Positions 1 to 5,544 of a stretch of 5,544 nt of DNA are shown here, piece after piece. This DNA is from Prevotella sp. (lineage in GTDB: Bacteria; Bacteroidota; Bacteroidia; Bacteroidales; Dysgonomonadaceae). Within the stretch, counting starts at the first letter, position 1. Each line of letters begins with the position of its first letter. The notes beneath the pieces were generated by a model. That model worked only from the letters and a program-made list of their open reading frames with translations, was not told the DNA's origin and did no database searches. The translations under genes were made by a program, and so were the position numbers. Where the stretch lies: assembly GCA_031263965.1 (NCBI GenBank), contig JAISES010000366.1, positions 1-5,544 on the forward strand, written 5' to 3'.

Positions 1-252
1 GTTGCTTGTGCTGGAATTAATGGAAAATCATGGCAATAATTGGAGAGAAAATCTGATGGTACAGAGATTCGCTTGCTGATCAACTTGGGACGTGAGAATT
101 ATTCAGCGAACCCTAAATACGTCATTAATTACTTAAAAATGCGTTGTTTGTGATTTTTATTCTTTTTTAGCGACTCATTTATATATGTTTTAAATAGCAT
201 ATTTACAGATAAATATATAAATTTGTTGATTAGTTAATATAAAAAGTAAAAA
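1..252. other. Upstream leader without an assignable gene
   Basis: No convincing gene is visible. On the + strand, frame 2 is open from the left edge to TGA at 77-79 (25 codons) and frame 1 is open to TAA at 37-39. Frame 1 then runs open again from 40 to a TGA at 151-153, without an ATG near its beginning. One of these could be the 3' end of an upstream gene or a decayed remnant, but I recognise no family in either. The second half (about 150-252) is very AT-rich, as expected for a promoter region ahead of sppA. I see no tRNA or other recognisable RNA. Confidence 0.5.
218..225 (+). promoter_or_regulatory. Candidate Bacteroidota -7 promoter box for the sppA-lpxK-PNP operon
   Basis: TAAATTTG matches the Bacteroidota housekeeping -7 consensus TAnnTTTG exactly and ends 27 nt before the sppA ATG, leaving a short A-rich leader. 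No clear -33 TTTG is seen at the expected distance, so the call rests on the -7 box alone. Because the region is AT-rich, a chance match is possible. Confidence 0.45.
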
Positions 253-2004
253 ATGAATTTCTTTAAAAGTTTATTAGCTTCTATTCTGGGATGCTTTATC
301 GTCATCGGAATATTTATTTTGATAGGTGTTATTTCTCTGATGGCCATTTCTTTAGGTTCTGACGAAAAATATAATCTGAAAAAGAATACCGTTTTAACAC
401 TGAAACTTGAGGGTGTTTTGGTTGAAAGGGCTGATTCTAATCCACTCATGGAAATGTTAGGATTAAGTGAAACAAACCAGATAGGATTGGATGATGTCCT
501 TGCATCTATAAAAAAGGCAAAAGAAAATGATAAGATTAAGGGAATATACATCGATGCAGGAATGTTTTCTGCATCGGGCGCTTCTTTGAAAGAAATACGG
601 GATCAACTTGCAGACTTCAAAACGAGTGGGAAATTCATTGTAGCCTATAGCGATACTTATCTGCAAGGTTGCTATTACCTTTCTTCCGTAGCCGACAAAG
701 TTATAATGAACCCTCAGGGTAATCTCGATTTGCACGGGCTATCCGCTTCTCCTACTTTTTATAAAGGCCTGCTCGATAAGATCGGAATAGAGATGCAGAT
801 ATTCAAGGTAGGTACTTTTAAATCTGCCGTGGAACCTTTTATGCTTGATAAAATGAGTGATGCCAACCGCGAACAGGTAACATCCTATATTAACGATATG
901 TGGTCTACGATTGCAAGCGATATATCGGAATCGAGAAAGATATCTGTTGAAAGGATAAATTTGATTACGGATTCTCTTGGCCTTTTCAGAAAACCTGAAA
1001 TATGCGTGCAGGATGGTTTATTGGATACATTATTGTACGAACCGGCTGTCAAAGAATATATAAAAACATTGGCAGGTGCGGAAGAATCGAAAAATGTCCG
1101 CTTTGCTTCCGTCAAAGATATGACTACGGTAGAGTTTAAAAAACCAAGTAAATCGGAAGACATAATAGCTGTTCTTTATGCTGAAGGCTCTATTACCAAC
1201 GGATCGTCCAAGGAAGGCATAACTGATAAAAGGTACGTAAAAGAGATAGAAAAACTGAAGAATAATGATAAAGTAAAGGCTGTTGTTTTCCGCGTGAATT
1301 CTCCCGGAGGAAGCGCTTATGCATCGGAACAAATATGGAAAGCTGTTTCGGACTTGAAAGAAAAGAAACCGGTGGTGGTATCTATGGGCGGTTACGCGGC
1401 ATCGGGAGGATATTATATTTCATGTAATGCATCCAAAATTATTGCACAGCCAAATACATTGACAGGATCCATCGGCATATTCGGCATGTTTCCTAATTTT
1501 GAGGGAATAAGCAAAAAGGTAGGATTGTCTTACGATAATGTAAAGACAAATAAAATGGCTGATTTTGGAGATGTTTCGCGTCCGATGAGAGAAGATGAAA
1601 AAGCGGTTATGCAAAACTATATAGAACGCGGATACGATTTGTTCCTGACCCGTTGTTCGGAAGGACGCGGAATACCCAAAGATTCTCTCGATCTGATTGC
1701 CCAGGGTCGTGTATGGACAGGGTCCCAAGCTTTGAAAATAGGTCTTGTGGATGCTTTAGGCAATCTGGATACAGCAATAGCGGAAGCCGCTAAATTGGCC
1801 AAATTAGAAGATTATGGATTGCGCCGTTTCCCTAAAATAGAAGATTTTTGGGCTAATTTCTTATCCAATCAGAAAGAGGAAATGACAACCAAGGCCTTAA
1901 AAGAATATCTGGGCAGCGATTATCAGGTTTTTAAAACAATAAAAGAGATTAAAGAACAGGATTTCATTCAGGCGCGTATGCCTTATGATATAGATATCAG
2001 ATAA
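253..2004 (+). CDS. sppA: Signal peptide peptidase SppA, 67K type (protease IV)
   Basis: This is a membrane-anchored serine protease of family S49 that degrades cleaved signal peptides and other membrane peptides. The 583 residues are close to the length of E. coli SppA (about 618). One hydrophobic segment at about residues 8-33 gives an N-terminal membrane anchor, with the rest expected on the periplasmic side. The protein has the tandem-domain architecture of the long form. The N-terminal domain carries the catalytic lysine, Lys190, in VGTFKSAVEPF. The C-terminal domain carries NSPGGSAYASEQ (residues 349-360) and the nucleophile Ser384 in GGYAASGGYY, followed by TLTGSIGIFG. Both members of the Ser/Lys dyad are therefore present. 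The ATG at 253 places the anchor at the very N-terminus and follows an A-rich leader. It is the first gene of a likely operon with lpxK. Intact, with no frameshift seen. Confidence 0.96.
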   Translation: MNFFKSLLASILGCFIVIGIFILIGVISLMAISLGSDEKYNLKKNTVLTLKLEGVLVERADSNPLMEMLGLSETNQIGLDDVLASIKKAKENDKIKGIYIDAGMFSASGASLKEIRDQLADFKTSGKFIVAYSDTYLQGCYYLSSVADKVIMNPQGNLDLHGLSASPTFYKGLLDKIGIEMQIFKVGTFKSAVEPFMLDKMSDANREQVTSYINDMWSTIASDISESRKISVERINLITDSLGLFRKPEICVQDGLLDTLLYEPAVKEYIKTLAGAEESKNVRFASVKDMTTVEFKKPSKSEDIIAVLYAEGSITNGSSKEGITDKRYVKEIEKLKNNDKVKAVVFRVNSPGGSAYASEQIWKAVSDLKEKKPVVVSMGGYAASGGYYISCNASKIIAQPNTLTGSIGIFGMFPNFEGISKKVGLSYDNVKTNKMADFGDVSRPMREDEKAVMQNYIERGYDLFLTRCSEGRGIPKDSLDLIAQGRVWTGSQALKIGLVDALGNLDTAIAEAAKLAKLEDYGLRRFPKIEDFWANFLSNQKEEMTTKALKEYLGSDYQVFKTIKEIKEQDFIQARMPYDIDIR

Positions 2005-2012
2005 AGGAAATA

Positions 2013-3116
2013 ATGATAAATAATAAATCCGTACACATCAAAAAGTGGTTATTGCCATTGTCATGGTTGTACGGGTTTGTTGTATATATACGGAACAAGT
2101 TTTTCGATTGGGGCGTATTGAAACATGAAGAGTTTGATGTTCCTGTTGTTTGCATAGGCAATATTACGGTAGGAGGAACAGGCAAAACGCCTCATACCGA
2201 ATTTCTTATAAAATTGCTGCAACAAAAATATAATAGGGTAGGGGTATTAAGCAGAGGATACAAGCGGAAATCAAAAGGTTTTGTCCTTGCTACAGCGCAA
2301 ACTACCAGTAGGGATATAGGCGATGAATCGTTCCAGATAAAACAAAAATTTCCGGAAACAATAGTTGCTGTCGATGGAAATAGAAGAAGAGGCATAAAAA
2401 AATTATTGTCACTGGAAAATCCTCCTGAAATAATTCTGCTTGACGATGCTTTCCAGCACAGGTATGTAAAGCCTTCTTATACAATTTTACTTTCCGATTT
2501 TAACCGTCCCGTATATAATGATAAATTGCTTCCTGCCGGACGTTTGAGAGAACCTGCACCGGCCATGAGGAATGCGAATATTATCATCGTAACCAAATGT
2601 CCGCTGGATCTGCAACCTATCGATTACCGGATAATTTCTCACGATATAAATGCTTTTCCTTACCAGGGCTTATATTTTACTACCCTTGCATATAAAGGCT
2701 TAAAACCTGTGTTTATTAATGAAAATAAAGAATTATCTTTGGATACATTGTCCGGCAGGCCGGTTTTGCTGGTCACCGGTATAGCCTCGCCCGGCATGAT
2801 CATTGATAAGCTGTCGGAATATACAGATAAGGTGCAAACTATCGTATATCCCGATCATTATAATTTCAGGGCGAAAGATATAAAACATATTACGGATGAA
2901 TTCAGAAATATAACGTCGGAAAATAAGCTGGTATTGGTTACTGAAAAAGATGCTACCCGTTTGGTTCTCAGGAATGATATAGATGACGATATAAAAAAGA
3001 ATTTGTATTATTTGCCTGTCGAAGTAGCGTTCATCGACAAAGAGGAAGAATTTAATAATAAAATATATAAGCATGTTAGAGAAAATAAAAGAAACCGCAT
3101 CATTTATAAAAAGTAA
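2013..3116 (+). CDS. lpxK: Tetraacyldisaccharide 4'-kinase LpxK (lipid A biosynthesis)
   Basis: LpxK transfers the ATP gamma-phosphate to the 4' position of tetraacyldisaccharide 1-phosphate, forming lipid IVA at the inner face of the inner membrane. The 367 residues are somewhat longer than E. coli LpxK (about 328). A hydrophobic, aromatic N-terminal stretch (residues 12-36) fits the membrane-associating helix of the family. The P-loop is IGNITVGGTGKTPHTE, with Walker A GGTGKT at 54-59. VLSRGY follows at 78-83. Asp104 in GDES corresponds to the catalytic Asp of characterised LpxK, the Walker B-like DDAFQHR has Asp144-Asp145, and DHYNF carries His282. All key residues are present, so the enzyme should be active and the cell should make lipid A. 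The gene begins 8 nt after the sppA stop, with an AGGAAA purine run at 2005-2010 that supports this ATG. Its last 44 nt overlap the start of the phosphorylase gene. Confidence 0.96.
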   Translation: MINNKSVHIKKWLLPLSWLYGFVVYIRNKFFDWGVLKHEEFDVPVVCIGNITVGGTGKTPHTEFLIKLLQQKYNRVGVLSRGYKRKSKGFVLATAQTTSRDIGDESFQIKQKFPETIVAVDGNRRRGIKKLLSLENPPEIILLDDAFQHRYVKPSYTILLSDFNRPVYNDKLLPAGRLREPAPAMRNANIIIVTKCPLDLQPIDYRIISHDINAFPYQGLYFTTLAYKGLKPVFINENKELSLDTLSGRPVLLVTGIASPGMIIDKLSEYTDKVQTIVYPDHYNFRAKDIKHITDEFRNITSENKLVLVTEKDATRLVLRNDIDDDIKKNLYYLPVEVAFIDKEEEFNNKIYKHVRENKRNRIIYKK

Positions 3117-3888
3117 GATAGAAATAGTACCCGGTTTTGCTATTATCCTGGGTACGGGTCTTGGCGAGCTTGTACATGAAATAAGCGGTAAAAAAGAAAT
3201 ACCGTACGATATTATTCCTAATTTTCCCCTTTCGACGGTAGAAGGGCATAGTGGCAAACTGATCTTCGGCCAGTTGGGAGGAAAGCCCGTTTTGGCTATG
3301 CAAGGGAGATTTCATTATTATGAAGGATATAACATGCGGGAAGTTACATTCCCTGTTCGTGTATTCCAGGCTTTAGGTATCCGGTATTTATTTGTTTCTA
3401 ATGCTGCCGGCGGAACGAACGGCAGTTTCGATATAGGCGACATCATGCTTATAGACGATCATATAAATGCCTTCCCCGAACATCCGCTTCGTGGTAAGAA
3501 CTATAAAGAACTTGGCACCCGTTTCCCCGATATGAGCAATGCATACGATAAAAAACTGCGCTTGTTGGCTATGGAAATAGCCAGGGAGAGCAATATAAAA
3601 TTGCAGCACGGGGTATATGTGGGTACGCAAGGGCCGACATTTGAAACGCCTTCCGAATATAATTGGTTTCGTATTATTGGAGGCGATGCTGTGGGCATGT
3701 CTACTGTTCCGGAGGTTATTGTGGCCAATCATGCCGGAATGAAGGTGCTTGCGTTCTCTATAATCACCGATCTGGGTGTAATTGGTAAAATAGTAGGGGT
3801 AACACACGAAGATGTACAGGAGGCCGCTAAAATAGCCCAACCCAAAATGGCATTCATCATGCGGGAAGTGATAAAACGGATCAACTAG
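3073..3888 (+). CDS. punA: Purine nucleoside phosphorylase, trimeric (PNP/MTAP) type
   Basis: This cytoplasmic salvage enzyme splits purine (deoxy)ribonucleosides with phosphate into free base and (deoxy)ribose 1-phosphate. Its 271 residues fit the trimeric family. Visible motifs are ILGTGLGEL (25-33, phosphate loop), STVEGHSGKL (54-63), QGRFHYYEGY (77-86; Arg79 and His81 for phosphate, Tyr83 for the sugar), SNAAGG (109-114), DHIN (129-132), GTQGPTFETPSEY (184-196; Glu195 for base binding), GDAVGMSTVPEV (204-215; Met209, Ser210) and His245. The position of human Asn243, which contacts purine N7/O6, is Asp233 here (SIITDLG); this may affect base preference. The ATG at 3073 is the only in-frame start nearby that gives the usual N-terminus, although it lies 44 nt inside lpxK in another frame, so coupled translation is likely. 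No strong Shine-Dalgarno precedes it; AGAGGAAG at 3041-3048 is too far away. The family assignment is firm; the substrate range is not. Confidence 0.95.
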   Translation: MLEKIKETASFIKSKIEIVPGFAIILGTGLGELVHEISGKKEIPYDIIPNFPLSTVEGHSGKLIFGQLGGKPVLAMQGRFHYYEGYNMREVTFPVRVFQALGIRYLFVSNAAGGTNGSFDIGDIMLIDDHINAFPEHPLRGKNYKELGTRFPDMSNAYDKKLRLLAMEIARESNIKLQHGVYVGTQGPTFETPSEYNWFRIIGGDAVGMSTVPEVIVANHAGMKVLAFSIITDLGVIGKIVGVTHEDVQEAAKIAQPKMAFIMREVIKRIN

Positions 3889-3940
3889 CATTCAATATAT
3901 TATTCATTTCAAGCTGCTATCTGTTAATGGTCGGTTAGCG

Positions 3941-3967
3941 GTAGGGGCAGCCCTTTGTGGTTGCCCG
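3941..3967. repeat. REP-like GC-rich palindrome (GTAGGGGC...GCCCG type)
   Basis: An 8-bp stem, GGGCAGCC (3945-3952) with GGTTGCCC (3959-3966), contains one G-U pair and closes a 6-nt loop CTTTGT. The whole unit, beginning GTAGGGGC and ending TTGCCCG, closely resembles a short palindromic repeat that I recall as scattered through intergenic regions of many unrelated bacteria. That likeness is from memory, not from a search. No T-run follows on either strand (GAAAAAA follows on the + strand), so it is not a standard intrinsic terminator, though the hairpin could stabilise the 3' end of the operon transcript. Confidence 0.55.
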
Positions 3968-3980
3968 AAAAAATACAGCC

Positions 3981-4014
3981 GGATTGCTTCGGGTAAACCC
4001 TCGCGATGACGCGG
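3981..4014. repeat. REP-like element (GGATTGCTTC...TCGCGATGACG type)
   Basis: Read on the minus strand, 3981-4011 begins CGTCATCGCGAGGG and ends GAAGCAATCC. This matches the pattern GTCATTGCGAGG...GAAGCAATCC, a dispersed repeat that I recall from many bacterial genomes. It contains two small hairpins: GGGT/ACCC around AA (3991-4000) and CGCG/CGCG around ATGA (4002-4013). It begins 13 nt after the preceding palindrome. Together they form a patch of about 56% GC (3931-4020) followed by DNA of about 23% GC (4021-4140). Identification is by memory of the motif only. Confidence 0.5.
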
Positions 4015-4058
4015 AAAACAGACAACCAAATACGGCAATAATTATTTTATAGAACTTA

Positions 4059-4151
4059 GAAACTGTTTGAATTTTATAGCATAAAAAAATTGCTAAGAAG
4101 TTTTTTTTCAAATCCCATAATAATATTTTTCGCTAAAATTCAAACAGTTTC
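4059..4151. mobile_element. MITE-like element, 93 bp, with terminal inverted repeats
   Basis: The left end GAAACTGTTTGAATTTTA (4059-4076) is repeated perfectly inverted at the right end (4134-4151). The flanks are TTA at 4056-4058 and TTA at 4152-4154, which fits a 3-bp target duplication of the TNA kind made by some IS5-family elements. The A/T of the flanks also pairs, so the inverted repeat can be read as 19 bp. The 57-nt interior is AT-rich, codes for nothing plausible, and holds a minor hairpin, TAGCA/TGCTA (4077-4095), and a T8 run (4101-4108). The size, structure and lack of a gene suggest a non-autonomous element mobilised in trans, or an internally deleted insertion sequence. A structural RNA or cruciform role cannot be excluded. 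The right end lies 80 nt before the next start codon. Confidence 0.6.
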
Positions 4152-4195
4152 TTATTTAGATGAAGAGTACGGATTATTTCTGTATTCTTTTTTAT

Positions 4196-4203
4196 TATCT
4201 TTA
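4196..4203 (+). promoter_or_regulatory. Candidate Bacteroidota -7 promoter box for the transglutaminase-like gene
   Basis: TATCTTTA matches TAnnTTTG at all but the last base and ends 28 nt before the ATG at 4232, almost the same spacing as the box before sppA. No convincing -33 TTTG is visible. The box lies outside and downstream of the MITE-like element, so the insertion would leave the core promoter intact but displace anything further upstream. Confidence 0.4.
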
Positions 4204-4231
4204 CAATCAGTGTTCTATTTAATATTTTGCT

Positions 4232-5544
4232 ATGAAATCATATTCTATCCTTATTCTTTTTCTATTCGTTGCAGCCTTTTTGCAGGCTCAGAGTGTTTCA
4301 TTAAAGGTAATTAATGATGAAATAACAGCCGGAGACTTCAGTAAAGCGAAGAAATCCATTGATCTGTATATTGCTCAAAACAATCTTCCGGCAAAAGAGA
4401 TATATGATCTTAATTTTAAGAAAGATGTTCTGGATAGGATATCCGTCGATTTCTCCAAATCGAGAGATAATGTGATTGAGTATATCAAAAAGTATTATCC
4501 TGATGCGGATGATAAAATGATGTTGGATTGGGAGGCCGAGAAGTCCCTTGAAATGAAAGTGATAGATGGAGAAAAACGGTATTTGAGCCGTGCCGCCCCT
4601 AACCTTTTCAGGATAAATAAAGATGCTATAAAACGAAAATTAGAAATAGATGGTTTTCAGGAAGATAATGTAGGTAAAGTATTGAAAACCCACTTGCCTG
4701 CGGTTGTAGCGTCTCTTAAAAACACGGATATGACACAGGCTGACCCTGTGAAAATGAAAGTAAAATATACTGTAACCCTTAAGCCGGATGTCGTTCCGGC
4801 AGGAGAGGTTGTTCGTTGCTGGCTTCCCTATCCCCGTGAAGATAACCGGCGGCAAACATACATAAAACTTATATCCGTAAGTGACGCGGATTATATAATT
4901 TCCCCTCAGGATTATGCTCATCGTACTTTGTATATGCAAAAGGTTTCCGAAAAGGACAAACCAATGGTCTTTTCCGTAGAATTTTCATATTCCTCTTCCG
5001 CTGAGTGGTTCGATCCGGAAAATAAGCAGATAGAACCGTACAATGATAATAGCGAACTCTATAAGAAGTATACAGCGGAACGTGGGTCGCATATTATTTT
5101 TACCGATAAGATAAAAGAGCTTTCGAAGAAGATTGTAGGTAACGAAACGGATCCTTACAGGGTGACAAGGAAGCTGTTCGATTATATTAACGATAACTAT
5201 CCATGGGCCGGCGCGCGGGAGTATTCTACTTTGGAAAATATACCTGGATATGTGATTGAAAATAAGCATGGAGACTGCGGACAGGTAACGTTGCTTTTCA
5301 TTACCCTTGCCAGATATAATGGTATCCCTGCAAAGTGGCAGAGTGGTTTTATGATGCATCCAAATGGATTGAATCTTCATGATTGGGCTGAGGTTTATTA
5401 CGAAGGGGTGGGATGGATCCCTGTCGATCAGTCTTTTGGCCGGCGCGATCTTGATAAGGACGAGGATGCTCGTTATTTTTTCCTGAACGGAATTGACGCT
5501 TACCGTTGGATAGTGAATGATGACTATTCACAATCTTTATTCCC
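4232..5544 (+). CDS. Exported transglutaminase-like (papain-fold) domain protein, 3' end outside window
   Basis: The frame is open from the ATG at 4232 to the right edge (437 codons plus two bases). Residues 1-20 are a signal peptide (MKS, then a hydrophobic core, ending LQAQ-S), so the protein is exported. Residues of about 21-165 are charged and mainly helical-looking, and I do not recognise them beyond a feeling of similar Bacteroidales proteins. Residues of about 172-265 look like a beta domain with the WLPYP motif (197-201) often found before transglutaminase cores. The core starts at about 292 and has the full Cys-His-Asp set: Cys349 in HGDCGQ, His383 in LHDWAEVYY and Asp399 in WIPVDQSFG. 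Such bacterial proteins are usually thought to be cysteine peptidases or amidases, not cross-linking enzymes; the substrate is unknown. The start is supported by the signal peptide and by the promoter spacing. It lies outside the sppA operon. Confidence 0.88.
   Translation, partial: MKSYSILILFLFVAAFLQAQSVSLKVINDEITAGDFSKAKKSIDLYIAQNNLPAKEIYDLNFKKDVLDRISVDFSKSRDNVIEYIKKYYPDADDKMMLDWEAEKSLEMKVIDGEKRYLSRAAPNLFRINKDAIKRKLEIDGFQEDNVGKVLKTHLPAVVASLKNTDMTQADPVKMKVKYTVTLKPDVVPAGEVVRCWLPYPREDNRRQTYIKLISVSDADYIISPQDYAHRTLYMQKVSEKDKPMVFSVEFSYSSSAEWFDPENKQIEPYNDNSELYKKYTAERGSHIIFTDKIKELSKKIVGNETDPYRVTRKLFDYINDNYPWAGAREYSTLENIPGYVIENKHGDCGQVTLLFITLARYNGIPAKWQSGFMMHPNGLNLHDWAEVYYEGVGWIPVDQSFGRRDLDKDEDARYFFLNGIDAYRWIVNDDYSQSLF

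Larger units (their letters stand above)
3889..4231. other. Intergenic region between the PNP gene and the transglutaminase-like gene
   Basis: This 343-base gap holds two adjacent REP-like palindromes, the MITE-like inverted repeat and a candidate promoter near its right end. Bases 3889-3940 and 4015-4055 show nothing I can name. No hairpin followed by a T-run is found just after the phosphorylase stop, so the operon's termination point is not evident. The only T-runs are inside the MITE-like element, behind weak AT-only stems. Confidence 0.7.

Noticed and set aside
1..153. Short open stretches at the left edge considered as the 3' end of a gene or a transposase remnant
   Set aside because: Each is under 40 codons, the three frames break into one another, and no family motif is recognisable.
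135..168. AAAAAT/ATTTTT stem followed by a T-rich tract, considered as a terminator of an upstream gene
   Set aside because: The stem is six A-T pairs with no G-C pair, which is too weak to call, and no upstream gene could be identified.
2733..3257. 174-codon minus-strand ORF opposite the lpxK/phosphorylase junction
   Set aside because: It lies entirely antisense to two strongly supported genes, and its translation is Ile/Phe-rich with no recognisable domain.
3388..3891. 167-codon minus-strand ORF opposite the phosphorylase gene
   Set aside because: It is antisense to a well-conserved gene, and its His/Tyr/Phe-rich translation is typical of a complement of coding sequence.
3945..3974. GC-rich hairpin considered as the operon's intrinsic terminator
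   Set aside because: The stem is followed by GAAAAAA, not a T-run, on the + strand, and there is no T-run on the other side for the minus strand. It fits a REP-like repeat better.
4090..4314. 74-codon + strand ORF starting with TTG inside the MITE-like element
   Set aside because: It begins in the T8 run of the repeat element, has a low-complexity Phe/Tyr/Ser-rich translation, and overlaps the signal-peptide start of the transglutaminase-like gene in another frame.
1..5544. CRISPR array, tRNA or rRNA genes, and toxin-antitoxin or defence genes
   Set aside because: No regularly spaced direct repeats, cloverleaf-like sequences or proteins of these kinds were seen on either strand.

Overview
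The window looks like an ordinary chromosomal segment of a Bacteroidota bacterium, most likely order Bacteroidales. The reasons are protein sequences typical of that group, AT-rich DNA, TAnnTTTG-type -7 promoter boxes upstream of the two transcription units, and mostly A-rich leaders with little Shine-Dalgarno signal. All recognised genes lie on the + strand.

Layout: bases 1-252 are a leader in which I find no assignable gene, ending in a likely promoter. Bases 253-3888 form a tight three-gene cluster that looks like one operon. It contains sppA (membrane signal peptide peptidase, protease IV type), lpxK (lipid A 4'-kinase, 8 nt downstream) and a trimeric-type purine nucleoside phosphorylase whose start lies 44 nt inside lpxK. 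Bases 3889-4231 are non-coding and compositionally mixed. A GC-rich patch carries two palindromic REP-like repeats side by side, and an AT-rich patch carries a 93-bp MITE-like element with perfect 18-bp terminal inverted repeats and a possible TTA target duplication. From 4232 to the right edge is the 5' part of an exported transglutaminase-like protein with its own candidate promoter; its 3' end is outside the window.

Functionally, sppA and lpxK are envelope housekeeping genes (degradation of membrane peptides and proteins; lipid A synthesis). The phosphorylase is a nucleoside salvage enzyme with no obvious link to the other two beyond shared transcription. The transglutaminase-like protein appears to be a separate unit on the far side of the repeat-filled gap.

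I see no previously undescribed multi-gene system here. The points most worth checking are the MITE-like element, the adjacent REP-like palindromes, and an Asp in place of the usual Asn at the base-specificity position of the phosphorylase. Comparisons with other genomes are from memory; no search was run.
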